Assembly (NCBI GenBank): GCA_902628605.1
Contig: CACONV010000014.1
Span: forward strand, 1-18,120
DNA from: an uncultured Bacteroidota bacterium
GTDB taxonomy: Bacteria > Bacteroidota > Bacteroidia > Flavobacteriales > Flavobacteriaceae
Direction: 5' to 3'
Length of the DNA stretch: 18,120 bases
Made by a program: the position numbers and the translations under genes. A model generated the notes under the pieces. That model was not told where the DNA came from. It ran no database searches and was given only the letters and a program-made list of their open reading frames with translations. This document shows, piece after piece, positions 7,302 to 14,813 of the stretch. Each line of letters opens with the position of its first letter. The first letter of the stretch is position 1.

Positions 7302-8738
7302 ACCTAAATATGTTATTATCCCATTAATTGGTAGAAGTTCATATCCAATTTTATAACCACCTAAATAATCCGAATTTAAATTTCCAATTATTAACGTAAG
7401 TGTAACTGAGACTGAAATAATTAACCAAACCCATTTATCCAAAATTCTTTGTTTTGTAAAAATACCAAATGCAAACAAACCCAATAGGGGTCCATAAGTG
7501 TATCCAGCAACAGTTAAAAGACCATCAATTACATTTTTGCTCAAGAAATACTTAAATGATATAACAATTAAAACAATCAAAATTCCCATTAAAAGATGAA
7601 CTTTTTTTCTAAGATTTTTCTGGATTTTAGCTTCACGTTTCTGAGTGTTTAAAAAATCAATGCAGAAAGATGTCGTCAAAGAAGTAAGTGCACTATCTGC
7701 GCTGCTATAAGCAGCTGCAATTAGTCCTAAAATGAAGGTTACTGCAACACCGTTTCCAAGTCCTCCATCGAGAGCTATTTTCGGGAATAATAAATCGGTA
7801 TTTGCATTTCCATCCATAACGGGTACACTTATATTTTCTTTTTCAGCGTAAGCATACAAAAGAGCACCTAAAAACATAAAAAGAGTTGTTATTATAAAGA
7901 GAATAAAACTGAAAACAATCATATTTTTTTTAGCATCCTTTTCATTTTTGCACGTTAAGTTTTTTTGCATCATATCTTGGTCCATGCCTGTCATACATAT
8001 TGTAATAAAAAAACCTCCTATGAAGGATTTTAAAAAATAATTTCTTTCTAAGTGAGAATCAAAAACAAAAACCTTTGTGTATTTTTTTATTTCATTAATT
8101 TCTGATAATTCTAAGACATTTATTTCTAGATTGCTAGCTATGGCTGAAATAGTCAAAAAAACTGCACCAATCATGAGAGCAGTTTGAAAGGTGTCGGTCC
8201 AAATAATGGTTTTTATCCCACCTCTATTTGTATAAATCCAAATTAAAAAAACTGAAAAAATTACAGTTAATTCAAATGGTATCAACCAATTTTTAAAAAT
8301 AAATTCTTGTAAAACAATTGCAACTAAAAAAAGTCGAAATGATGCACCTAAAACTCTAGAAACGAAGAAAAGAAGAGCTCCCGCCTTATGGCTGTTTTGA
8401 CCAAATCTTTTTCCTAAGTATTCATAGATAGAAGTTACATTATTTTTGTAGTATATGGGTAAGAGAACAAAAGCTACAACAAAATATCCAAATAGATATC
8501 CAATAACAACTTGCAAGTATGTAAAATTAGATTCTTTAATCCATCCCGGTACTGATATAAAAGTTACTCCTGACAAAGAAGTTCCGACCATTCCAAATGC
8601 AACAATGTACCATTTGGAATTTCTATTACCAATAAAAAAGTTTTTATTGCTGTCGTCTTTTCCAGTTATATATGATACTGCTAATAATACTATAAAGTAA
8701 GAAATTATAAGTAAGAAAATATTTATTGGGTCATTCAC
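7278..8738 (-). CDS. Sodium:solute symporter family (SSS) transporter
   Basis: This 486-residue inner-membrane sodium-coupled symporter has the LeuT-like inverted-repeat fold and about 13 hydrophobic segments. It opens with a long segment (about 5-25). Family landmarks are [15 protein letters not shown] (about 52-66), [17 protein letters not shown] and [14 protein letters not shown] (about 340-353), whose Ser-rich helix corresponds to the sodium-binding helix of the family. The substrate cannot be read from sequence; sugars, amino acids and organic acids are all known for relatives. The start is GTG: TAA is the codon immediately upstream and the next in-frame Met is near residue 50. A -7 box sits so close that the mRNA may be nearly leaderless. 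From memory, a symporter of this type commonly neighbours recR in flavobacteria. Confidence 0.92.
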   Translation of the reverse strand: MNDPINIFLLIISYFIVLLAVSYITGKDDSNKNFFIGNRNSKWYIVAFGMVGTSLSGVTFISVPGWIKESNFTYLQVVIGYLFGYFVVAFVLLPIYYKNNVTSIYEYLGKRFGQNSHKAGALLFFVSRVLGASFRLFLVAIVLQEFIFKNWLIPFELTVIFSVFLIWIYTNRGGIKTIIWTDTFQTALMIGAVFLTISAIASNLEINVLELSEINEIKKYTKVFVFDSHLERNYFLKSFIGGFFITICMTGMDQDMMQKNLTCKNEKDAKKNMIVFSFILFIITTLFMFLGALLYAYAEKENISVPVMDGNANTDLLFPKIALDGGLGNGVAVTFILGLIAAAYSSADSALTSLTTSFCIDFLNTQKREAKIQKNLRKKVHLLMGILIVLIVISFKYFLSKNVIDGLLTVAGYTYGPLLGLFAFGIFTKQRILDKWVWLIISVSVTLTLIIGNLNSDYLGGYKIGYELLPINGIITYLGLILISRK

Positions 8739-8743
8739 TTAAT

Positions 8744-8751
8744 CAAAATTA
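8744..8751 (-). promoter_or_regulatory. Candidate -7 box for the symporter gene
   Basis: The minus strand reads TAATTTTG, an exact TAnnTTTG match that ends five bases before the GTG start at 8738. No good TTG -33 element is seen upstream. If used, transcription would begin at or next to the start codon. Confidence 0.35.
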
Positions 8752-8790
8752 AAATATTTATATAAATTGTTGGCTTAAAAAATTTATGAT

Positions 8791-9402
8791 ATGGATTTCC
8801 CATCAAAAATTTTAGAAAATGCAGTAAATGAGATTTCTCAACTCCCTGGCATTGGAAAAAGAACTGCTTTAAGATTAGCTCTACATATTTTAAAACAACG
8901 TGAAAATCAGATAGATACACTTGCAGACGCTATAAAAAACCTTAGAAAAACTATCAATTTTTGTAGTGAATGTTATAATATATCGGATAATAAAATTTGT
9001 GAGATTTGTTTAAATCCAAGTAGGGAAAACGGCGAATTGTGTGTAGTGGAAGATATAAGAGATGTTATGGCTATTGAAAACACCTCTCAATTCAAAGGTA
9101 GATATCATGTTCTCAATGGGTTAATCTCACCAATAGACGGAGTCGGTCCAGCAGATCTAAAAATTGATTCACTACTAGAAAGAGTAAAGGGGGGTAAGAT
9201 TATAGAGGTTATTTTTGCACTAAGTACGACCATGGAAGGAGATACGACAATTTTTTATATCAATAAAAATTTATCAAATTTTGATATAAAAATTTCAACA
9301 ATAGCTAGGGGTATCCCAGTAGGTGACGAGCTTGAGTATACTGATGAAGTAACTCTAGGAAGAAGTATTTTGAAAAGAATACCCTATACTGGTTCGATAT
9401 AG
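8791..9402 (+). CDS. recR: Recombination mediator RecR
   Basis: RecR helps RecO and RecF load RecA onto SSB-coated single-stranded DNA at gaps during recombinational repair. All expected parts are present in 203 residues. There is an N-terminal helix-hairpin-helix ([13 protein letters not shown], 18-30). A C4 zinc motif follows (Cys58, Cys61, Cys70, Cys73). The Toprim domain begins at [15 protein letters not shown], with the later GDTTIFYI and the C-terminal walker-like [21 protein letters not shown] region. Length is normal. The ATG has no Shine-Dalgarno sequence, and no clear -7 box was found in the 52-bp gap with the divergent symporter gene. It opens a run of 12 co-directional genes. The identification is secure. 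Confidence 0.97.
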   Translation: MDFPSKILENAVNEISQLPGIGKRTALRLALHILKQRENQIDTLADAIKNLRKTINFCSECYNISDNKICEICLNPSRENGELCVVEDIRDVMAIENTSQFKGRYHVLNGLISPIDGVGPADLKIDSLLERVKGGKIIEVIFALSTTMEGDTTIFYINKNLSNFDIKISTIARGIPVGDELEYTDEVTLGRSILKRIPYTGSI

Positions 9403-9419
9403 AACTAATCAATATTTTG

Positions 9420-9427
9420 TAGATTTG
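9420..9427 (+). promoter_or_regulatory. -7 box upstream of the E2 gene
   Basis: TAGATTTG is an exact TAnnTTTG match in the 53-bp gap after recR. It would start transcription near 9433, leaving a leader of about 22 nt. A TTC about 24 nt upstream is a poor -33 element. The E2 gene may therefore have its own promoter in addition to read-through from recR. Confidence 0.45.
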
Positions 9428-9455
9428 CCCTAAATATAATTCTTCACTAAGAATA

Positions 9456-10823
9456 ATGGGTAAACTCTTTGTAAAATTACCATCGATGGGTGAGAGTATT
9501 GATGAGGCAACTTTGACCTCATGGCTTAAGGATGTTGGTGATAAAATAGAAATCGATGACTCAATTGTTGAAGTTTCTACCGATAAGGTTGATTCAGATA
9601 TTCCCTCTGAGGTATCAGGGATTTTAGTCGAGAAAAAGTTTAAAGTGAATGATGTAATAAAGGTAGGAGAGGTAATTGCGGTAATTGATTCCGAAAATCA
9701 AGAGTCTATTAATAACGAAGATTTAGAAGTAAATAAATCCGAAACTGTTAATGAGATTACCATTGAAAACGAAACAGAGACTATTGAACTTAATAAACCT
9801 CAAGAAATTATTGTGCCCAATGAAATCCTTGATGCAGTAGAGGAACCAATATTTAAAGAAAAAATTGAAATAGATAAAAATCAAATTAATAACATCCTTT
9901 CATCAAAATATCTATCACCATTAGTTAAAAGTATAGCAAAAAAAGAGGGTATCTCAGACAATGAAATGTTACTTATAGATGGATCCGGAGAGAATGGCAG
10001 GATTACCAAAAATGATATTTTGAGTTTTATATCCTCTAGAGATGAAAATAAAATTAGTATGCCTAAGAAGGACTCTAATCAAGTTGACGAGGTAAATAAT
10101 GTTGGTTTAGAGAATGAAATAATTTCAGAAATGACGAGAATTCAAAAAATCACTTCTGAGCATATGATTGATAGTTACAAAAAGTCTGTGCACGTTCAGT
10201 CTTTTGTAGAGGCCGATGTCACTGAATTGTGGAACTGGTATTCTAAAAACAAAAATGAATTTTTAAATACATTCAATACAAAGTTAACTTTAACACCTAT
10301 TTTCATATCTGCTGTTATTAGGGCACTGTCGGAGTTTCCTATTTTAAATAGCAGCGTTGAAAATGATAAAATAGTAACAAAAAAAAGAATAAATATAGGA
10401 ATGGCGACCGCTTTAGAAGGAGGAAATTTAATCGTCCCTGTCATTAAAGATGCAAACCATTTAAATTTGGCAGGTCTAGCTAAATCAGTAAATGATCTTT
10501 CAACTAGAGCTAGACAAAATCAACTTCAACCTGATGATACAAAGGATGGAACTTATACAGTAACTAATATTGGTAATTTTGGATCAATAATGGGTACACC
10601 AATAATTAATCAACCTCAAGTAGGTATTATTGCTTTCGGGGTAATAAGAAAAATGCCTTCTGTAATTGAAACCTCAAATGGAGATTTTTTAGGAATAAGG
10701 AGAAAAATTATTCTAACCCATAGCTACGATCACAGAATTATAAACGGAGCAGTTGGAGGTAATTTTGTCAAGTATGTTGCAAATCATCTTGAAAGCTGGG
10801 AAGCAACTACCAAATTAAGTTAA
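9456..10823 (+). CDS. 2-oxoacid dehydrogenase complex E2 (dihydrolipoyl acyltransferase)
   Basis: This is the core acyltransferase of a 2-oxoacid dehydrogenase complex, moving an acyl group from lipoyl-lysine to CoA. Its 455 residues comprise one lipoyl domain (3-78) with Lys44 in STDKVDSDIP as the lipoylation site. An acidic linker (79-148) follows, then the peripheral-subunit-binding domain (about 152-190: YLSPLVKSIAKKEG, then GENGRITKNDI). The catalytic domain runs from about 222 to the end. The catalytic His426 is present, but the usual HxxxDG motif reads HRIING, with Asn430 (AAC, 10743-10745) in place of Asp. No E1 or E3 gene lies in the window. Layout suggests the branched-chain type rather than pyruvate E2, but this is not certain. 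It is followed after 6 bp by the exonuclease gene. Confidence 0.92.
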   Translation: MGKLFVKLPSMGESIDEATLTSWLKDVGDKIEIDDSIVEVSTDKVDSDIPSEVSGILVEKKFKVNDVIKVGEVIAVIDSENQESINNEDLEVNKSETVNEITIENETETIELNKPQEIIVPNEILDAVEEPIFKEKIEIDKNQINNILSSKYLSPLVKSIAKKEGISDNEMLLIDGSGENGRITKNDILSFISSRDENKISMPKKDSNQVDEVNNVGLENEIISEMTRIQKITSEHMIDSYKKSVHVQSFVEADVTELWNWYSKNKNEFLNTFNTKLTLTPIFISAVIRALSEFPILNSSVENDKIVTKKRINIGMATALEGGNLIVPVIKDANHLNLAGLAKSVNDLSTRARQNQLQPDDTKDGTYTVTNIGNFGSIMGTPIINQPQVGIIAFGVIRKMPSVIETSNGDFLGIRRKIILTHSYDHRIINGAVGGNFVKYVANHLESWEATTKLS

Positions 10824-10829
10824 TCTTTA

Positions 10830-11603
10830 ATGAATCTTAAATTAGACAGACCATTATGCTTTTTTGATCTTGAAACAACAGGAGTTAATATTGTTAAGGA
10901 TAGAATTGTAGAGATTGGGATAGTAAAATTATATCCTGACGGTAAAAGAGAAAGTAAGTCTTGGCGTGTAAATCCTCAAGTAAAAATACCGTTAGAGGCT
11001 TCAGAAGTCCACGGTATTACTGATATTATGGTAGAAAAATCACCAATTTTCAAGCAGATAGCACCGGAGGTTAAAAATTTTTTACAAAACTGTGATTTGG
11101 CTGGATTTAATTCCGATAGATTTGATATTCCTCTTATAGCAGAAGAATTTTTAAGATCAGAAATTGAATTTGATATTGGAAAATTTAAAACAATAGATGT
11201 ACAGACTATTTTTCACAAAATGGAGAAAAGAACTTTAGAGGCAGCATATAAATTTTATTGCAATGAAGACATGAAAAATGCTCATTCAGCTTTATCAGAT
11301 GCTGAAGCTACTTGTGATATTCTTTTAGCTCAATTAGATTTCTATAAAGACCTTGAAAACACCGTGAAATTTTTAAGTGAATTTTCAACTCATAAAAAAT
11401 TCTTTGACCTCGCAGGCTTTATAGTTATCGACAAAAACAATGTTCCAACATTTTCATTTGGAAAGCATAAAGGTAAATCAGTAGAAGAAGTACTTGAAAA
11501 CGAGCCTGGCTATTTTGGCTGGATTTTGAATGCAGATTTTCCCCTTTACACAAAAAAGGTATTGACTTCATTGAAACTAAGAAAAATGAATAATAAAAAA
11601 TGA
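10830..11603 (+). CDS. DEDDh 3'-5' exonuclease with ExoX-like C-terminal module
   Basis: This protein resembles the proofreading epsilon subunit of DNA polymerase III and exodeoxyribonuclease X. The DEDDh catalytic residues are all visible: Asp13 and Glu15 (FFDLETTG), Asp99 (NSDRFDIPL), His152 and Asp157 (NAHSALSDAEAT). Residues 1-172 form the exonuclease domain. The tail (about 205-250: FSFGKHKGKSVEEV, then PGYFGWIL and FPLYTKKV) resembles the small module following ExoX-like nucleases. Length is 257. It could be a polymerase accessory factor or an independent repair nuclease; the tail favours the second. It starts 6 bp after the E2 stop. Its own stop overlaps the next start (ATGA), so the next gene is probably translationally coupled. 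Confidence 0.88.
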   Translation: MNLKLDRPLCFFDLETTGVNIVKDRIVEIGIVKLYPDGKRESKSWRVNPQVKIPLEASEVHGITDIMVEKSPIFKQIAPEVKNFLQNCDLAGFNSDRFDIPLIAEEFLRSEIEFDIGKFKTIDVQTIFHKMEKRTLEAAYKFYCNEDMKNAHSALSDAEATCDILLAQLDFYKDLENTVKFLSEFSTHKKFFDLAGFIVIDKNNVPTFSFGKHKGKSVEEVLENEPGYFGWILNADFPLYTKKVLTSLKLRKMNNKK

Positions 11604-12211
11604 AAATTATCTGTGTTGGACAAAATTATTTAGAACACATAAAAGAACTTTCTAACTTTAAGTCCAAAGAGCCACTAGTTTTTTTAAAACCCGATACTGC
11701 CTTGATTTCAAAAGGTAGATCTTTCTTCATACCAAACTTTTCGAAAGAAATTCATTATGAATTAGAAATTGTAATAAAAATTAAAAAACCAGGGAGATAT
11801 ATTGAACGTAAATTTTCAAGTCATTATTATGACGAAATTACTGTGGGAATTGACTTTACAGCCAGAGACCTTCAAAAAAATTTAAGAGAAAAGGGTCATC
11901 CATGGGAAAAGAGCAAGGGTTTTGATGGTTCTACTCTTGTTGGAAATTTTTTGAATAAACATGATTTGCCACCAATTTCAAATTTAAACTTTCACCTATT
12001 AAAAAATGGCCACACCGTACAAAATGAAAATACCAAAAACATGATTTGGCCAATTGATGAATTAATCGAACATATTTCGAAGTTCTTTACTCTCAAAATA
12101 GGGGATTTAATTTTTACAGGGACACCATCTGGTGTTGGAGCAGTCATTTTTGAGGATAATTTGAAAGGATTTTTGGAGGGCAAACAACTTTTTGAAATCA
12201 ACGTAAGTTAA
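11600..12211 (+). CDS. Fumarylacetoacetate hydrolase (FAH) family protein
   Basis: This is a single-domain FAH-fold enzyme of 203 residues, similar in size to FAHD1-like acylpyruvases and oxaloacetate decarboxylases or tautomerases. Divalent-metal ligands are visible: Glu54 and Glu56 in HYELEIVI, and Asp85 in GIDFTARDLQ. Other family stretches are GQNYLEH (7-13), FLKPDTAL (28-35), KGFDGSTLVG and IFTGTPSGVG near the C-terminus. The exact substrate cannot be assigned; FAH-family members with this short layout act on small 2-oxo or acylpyruvate compounds. It is translationally coupled to the exonuclease gene by ATGA and followed after 6 bp by cinA. No other tyrosine-catabolism gene is nearby, so a role in that pathway is unlikely. 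Confidence 0.88.
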   Translation: MKIICVGQNYLEHIKELSNFKSKEPLVFLKPDTALISKGRSFFIPNFSKEIHYELEIVIKIKKPGRYIERKFSSHYYDEITVGIDFTARDLQKNLREKGHPWEKSKGFDGSTLVGNFLNKHDLPPISNLNFHLLKNGHTVQNENTKNMIWPIDELIEHISKFFTLKIGDLIFTGTPSGVGAVIFEDNLKGFLEGKQLFEINVS

Positions 12212-12217
12212 ATTTTA

Positions 12218-13474
12218 ATGCTAGCTGAAATAATTTGCATAGGGGATGAAATTTTAATTGGTCAAGTTGTCAATACAAATGCGACATTCCTGTCACAAGA
12301 ATTAAATAAAATTGGGATTGAAGTTTTACAAGTAACATCTATTTCAGATAATATCGAAAACATCAAAGACTCACTCAAGAGTGCCTTGAAAAAATCCGAC
12401 TTAGTCATTATTACTGGAGGTTTAGGTCCAACTAATGATGATAAAACAAAAATAGCACTATGTGAATTCTTCAATGACAAATTAATTTCAAATCCTGATG
12501 TATTAGAACATATAATAAAAATATTTAAAGATTACGTAAAAAAGCCCATTAATGAATTAAATAAAAATCAAGCTTTACTGCCTTCTAAAGCCAAAATTTT
12601 AATTAATGAATACGGCACAGCCTCTGGAATGTGGTTTAAGAAAAACAAAAAAAATGTAATTTCACTTCCAGGGGTACCTTTTGAAATGAAACACTTAATT
12701 GAAAAAGAAGTAATACCTGAACTAAAAAAATATTCTACATTCTACATAGTGAATAAAACATTACTAACATATGGTCTTGGTGAAAGTCATATTGCTAAAA
12801 GAATTGAATCCTGGGAAAAGGAATTGCCTAAAGATATAAAGTTTGCTTATTTACCAAATTTGGGAAGAGTTAGATTAAGGCTATCTTCAAAAGGAATAAA
12901 TGAAAAGCAAATTCATGCAAAAATTGATAAACACATTGCAAAATTGTTACCTCTGATAAAAGACATATTTGTTGGCTATGAAGAAGATGCACCTGTCGAA
13001 AAGCAAATTCAAATTCTTTTTAAAAAAAACAATATTACTTTGGCAATTGCAGAAAGTTGCACGGGAGGAGAAATTGCATCAAGACTAACCAAAATTCCTG
13101 GATCTTCAGACTATTTTTTAGGAAGTATTACAGCGTACAACAGCTCTGTTAAAAAAGAAATTTTAGGGGTTGATGAGCAACTTATCAAAACTCATTCTGT
13201 TGTTAGCAAAGAAGTGTCAAGGCAGATGGCCATAAAAGTACGAGAAAAATTTAACTCTACCTGTGGTGTTTCAACAACTGGTACTGCAGGTCCTTCCCTA
13301 GGAGAATCAAAAGAAAAAATTGGCACTGTCTATATTTCAATATCCAAAGAAGATAAAATCGTAACCGAAAAATTCTATTTTGGGAATCATAGAGAAAGAA
13401 TTATTCTAAAAACTGTGAATAAAGTTTTTGAATTATTATTAAATTCATTTGAAAATAAACCTAATCTGTTATAG
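12218..13474 (+). CDS. cinA: CinA: nucleotide pyrophosphatase / NMN amidohydrolase
   Basis: CinA is a two-domain protein of pyridine-nucleotide recycling. The N-terminal MoCF-like domain (about 1-170) corresponds to a metal-dependent ADP-ribose pyrophosphatase and shows IGDEILIGQ (8-16) and ITGGLGPTNDD (65-75). The C-terminal PncC domain deamidates nicotinamide mononucleotide to nicotinate mononucleotide. It carries AESCTGG with predicted catalytic Ser280 (278-284), then PGSSDYFLGSITAYNSSVK, TTGTAGP and KIGTVYI. A linking domain lies between them, including GLGESHIAKRI. At 418 residues it is full length. The historical name refers to competence in pneumococcus, but nothing here points to transformation. 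It starts 6 bp after the FAH gene. Confidence 0.95.
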   Translation: MLAEIICIGDEILIGQVVNTNATFLSQELNKIGIEVLQVTSISDNIENIKDSLKSALKKSDLVIITGGLGPTNDDKTKIALCEFFNDKLISNPDVLEHIIKIFKDYVKKPINELNKNQALLPSKAKILINEYGTASGMWFKKNKKNVISLPGVPFEMKHLIEKEVIPELKKYSTFYIVNKTLLTYGLGESHIAKRIESWEKELPKDIKFAYLPNLGRVRLRLSSKGINEKQIHAKIDKHIAKLLPLIKDIFVGYEEDAPVEKQIQILFKKNNITLAIAESCTGGEIASRLTKIPGSSDYFLGSITAYNSSVKKEILGVDEQLIKTHSVVSKEVSRQMAIKVREKFNSTCGVSTTGTAGPSLGESKEKIGTVYISISKEDKIVTEKFYFGNHRERIILKTVNKVFELLLNSFENKPNLL

Positions 13475-13488
13475 TTTTAAAAAAAAAA

Positions 13489-14118
13489 ATGAACGCACTG
13501 CAGAAAAAAGATCAAGATCAAATAAGTCCTAAAGAAGCACTTCAACTTTTAAAGGAGGGAAACCAAAGGTTTGTTAGCAAAAAACAATTTTCAAGAGATT
13601 ATCAATTACAAATCAATCAAACTTCTACTGGCCAGTTTCCATTTGCTGCTGTTTTGAGCTGTATTGACTCACGAGTTCCAGCAGAAATTGTTTTTGATCA
13701 AGGAATTGGGGATATATTCTCCGCTCGTATCGCTGGTAATTTTGTTAATACTGATATTTTAGGGAGTTTAGAATTCGCATGTAAATTAGCAGGTTCTAAA
13801 TTAATTTTGGTTTTGGGTCACACCTCATGTGGAGCAATAAAGGGTGCTTGTGATAATGCAAAATTAGGAAATCTTACCTCTATGCTCGAAAACTTTTCAG
13901 AAGCATTATCCTCAGTTGAAACTCCGAAAGATCCAGGTTCTAGAAACTCCTCAAACACAGAGTTTGTAAATCAGGTGTGTGAAAAAAATGTGGAACTAAC
14001 TATCAATAAAATTTTATCTGACAGCCCACTTCTAAATGAAATGAATAGTAACGGTGAAATTAATATAGTTGGAGGTATATATGATGTATCAACTGGTAAA
14101 GTAAGGTATATAGATTAA
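13489..14118 (+). CDS. Beta-class carbonic anhydrase
   Basis: This zinc enzyme interconverts carbon dioxide and bicarbonate, probably supplying bicarbonate to carboxylases or balancing pH in the cytoplasm. The beta-class zinc site is complete: Cys58, with the Asp60-Arg62 dyad in CIDSRVP, then His111 and Cys114 in GHTSCGA. GDIFSARIAGNF (74-85) and the C-terminal IVGGIYDVSTGKVRYID are also typical. The 209 residues lack a signal peptide, so it is cytoplasmic. The sequence begins 14 bp after cinA, behind a run of 11 adenines leading into the ATG, which is one of them. An SD-like AAAGGAGG at 13551-13558 lies inside the gene and precedes no start. My recollection is that cinA and rpmB are often closer neighbours in relatives, so this gene may be an insertion into the cluster. 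Confidence 0.93.
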   Translation: MNALQKKDQDQISPKEALQLLKEGNQRFVSKKQFSRDYQLQINQTSTGQFPFAAVLSCIDSRVPAEIVFDQGIGDIFSARIAGNFVNTDILGSLEFACKLAGSKLILVLGHTSCGAIKGACDNAKLGNLTSMLENFSEALSSVETPKDPGSRNSSNTEFVNQVCEKNVELTINKILSDSPLLNEMNSNGEINIVGGIYDVSTGKVRYID

Positions 14119-14160
14119 TAGTTTTTATTTAACTTATTTTTAATAATTGATAAAAAAATC

Positions 14161-14168
14161 TAAATTTG
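14161..14168 (+). promoter_or_regulatory. -7 box for the rpmB-rpmG-DUF4295-ftsY operon
   Basis: TAAATTTG exactly matches TAnnTTTG within the 69-bp gap upstream of rpmB. The -33 position is only T-rich. It would place the start near 14174, about 14 nt before the ATG, giving the ribosomal genes their own promoter. Confidence 0.5.
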
Positions 14169-14187
14169 CAGTCTTAAAATCTTTAGA

Positions 14188-14424
14188 ATGTCAAAAATTT
14201 GCCAAATTTCAGGGAAAAGGGTTATGTTTGGAAATAATGTTTCCAAGGCCATAAACAAAACTAGAAGAAGATTTGACATCAACTTAGTTAAAAAGAGGTT
14301 TTTTATCCCTGAGCAAAACAAGTGGGTTACTTTAAAAGTGACTACATCAGTTTTAAAAACAATTAACAAAAAAGGTATTTCTGAAGTATTAAGAAAAAAC
14401 AAAAGCCTAATTAAAGATTTGTAA
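14188..14424 (+). CDS. rpmB: 50S ribosomal protein L28 (bL28)
   Basis: This large-subunit ribosomal protein has 78 residues. The N-terminal [19 protein letters not shown], the [11 protein letters not shown] stretch and the central [17 protein letters not shown] are diagnostic. The C-terminal [10 protein letters not shown] is also normal. Only one cysteine is present, so it is the zinc-free form. The start ATG has no Shine-Dalgarno sequence and lies 20 nt after a perfect -7 box. Its stop TAA shares one base with the rpmG start (TAATG), so the two are translationally coupled. The neighbouring rpmG, DUF4295 and ftsY genes reproduce a phylum-wide order. The identification is secure. Confidence 0.97.
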   Translation: MSKICQISGKRVMFGNNVSKAINKTRRRFDINLVKKRFFIPEQNKWVTLKVTTSVLKTINKKGISEVLRKNKSLIKDL

Positions 14425-14606
14425 TGGCTAAGAAAGGTAATAGGATTCAAGTAATTTTAGAGTGTACTGAGCATAAAAACTCAGGTTTACCTGGTACATC
14501 TAGATACATAACAACCAAGAATAAAAAAAATTCTCCTGATCGTCTAGAAATAAAGAAATTTAATCCTATTTTAAAAAAAATGACTTTACACAAAGAAATT
14601 AAATAG
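14424..14606 (+). CDS. rpmG: 50S ribosomal protein L33 (bL33)
   Basis: This is a 60-residue large-subunit ribosomal protein near the E-site. It begins [17 protein letters not shown] and contains [18 protein letters not shown] and [17 protein letters not shown], a typical Bacteroidota L33. It has a single cysteine, not the two CxxC pairs of the zinc form. The start overlaps the rpmB stop by one base and the next gene begins two bases after its stop. The three genes are therefore clearly one unit. Confidence 0.97.
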   Translation: MAKKGNRIQVILECTEHKNSGLPGTSRYITTKNKKNSPDRLEIKKFNPILKKMTLHKEIK

Positions 14607-14608
14607 TT

Positions 14609-14761
14609 ATGGCAAAAAAAGCGGTAGCATCTTTACAAACTGGTTCGAAAAAGCTAACCAAAGTCATTAAAATGACTAAAAAAGACGGTTCCAACTCTTA
14701 TACTTTTTCTGAAAGTATAATATCTCCTGATTTGGCGAATGAATGGTTTAACAAAAAATAA
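14609..14761 (+). CDS. DUF4295 protein, probable ribosomal protein bL38
   Basis: This 50-residue basic protein reads MAKKAVASLQTGSKKLTKVI at its start, then a Lys-rich stretch, YTFSESIISP (31-40) and NEWFNKK at the end. This matches DUF4295, a Bacteroidota-only family. The ATG lies two bases after the rpmG stop and the TAA is at 14759-14761. From memory, the cryo-EM structure of the Flavobacterium johnsoniae ribosome revealed a phylum-specific large-subunit protein named bL38. I believe it is this family, but I could not check. Strong basic charge, tiny size and tight coupling to rpmB and rpmG all support a ribosomal role. Family assignment is confident; the bL38 equation is moderately so. 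Confidence 0.9.
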   Translation: MAKKAVASLQTGSKKLTKVIKMTKKDGSNSYTFSESIISPDLANEWFNKK

Positions 14762-14779
14762 TCTTTTTTACTTATAATT

Positions 14780-14791
14780 ATTAAGCTTAAT
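14780..14791. repeat. Perfect 12-bp palindrome upstream of ftsY
   Basis: ATTAAGCTTAAT is self-complementary and sits in the 52-bp gap between the DUF4295 gene and ftsY. It has no loop and no T-run after it, so it is not a standard terminator. It may be chance in AT-rich DNA, a protein-binding site or an mRNA-processing element. Confidence 0.3.
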
Positions 14792-14813
14792 TTTACAAGA
14801 AGTTTTACACTCA

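Noticed and set aside
13478..13488. Long adenine run before the carbonic anhydrase as a slippage or frameshift site
   Set aside because: It lies in the untranslated gap and both flanking frames are intact, so slippage would not change a product.
14160..14450. 96-codon minus-strand frame over rpmB
   Set aside because: It is antisense to a certain ribosomal protein gene and its hydrophobic product is typical of reverse reading of Lys-rich AT-rich genes.
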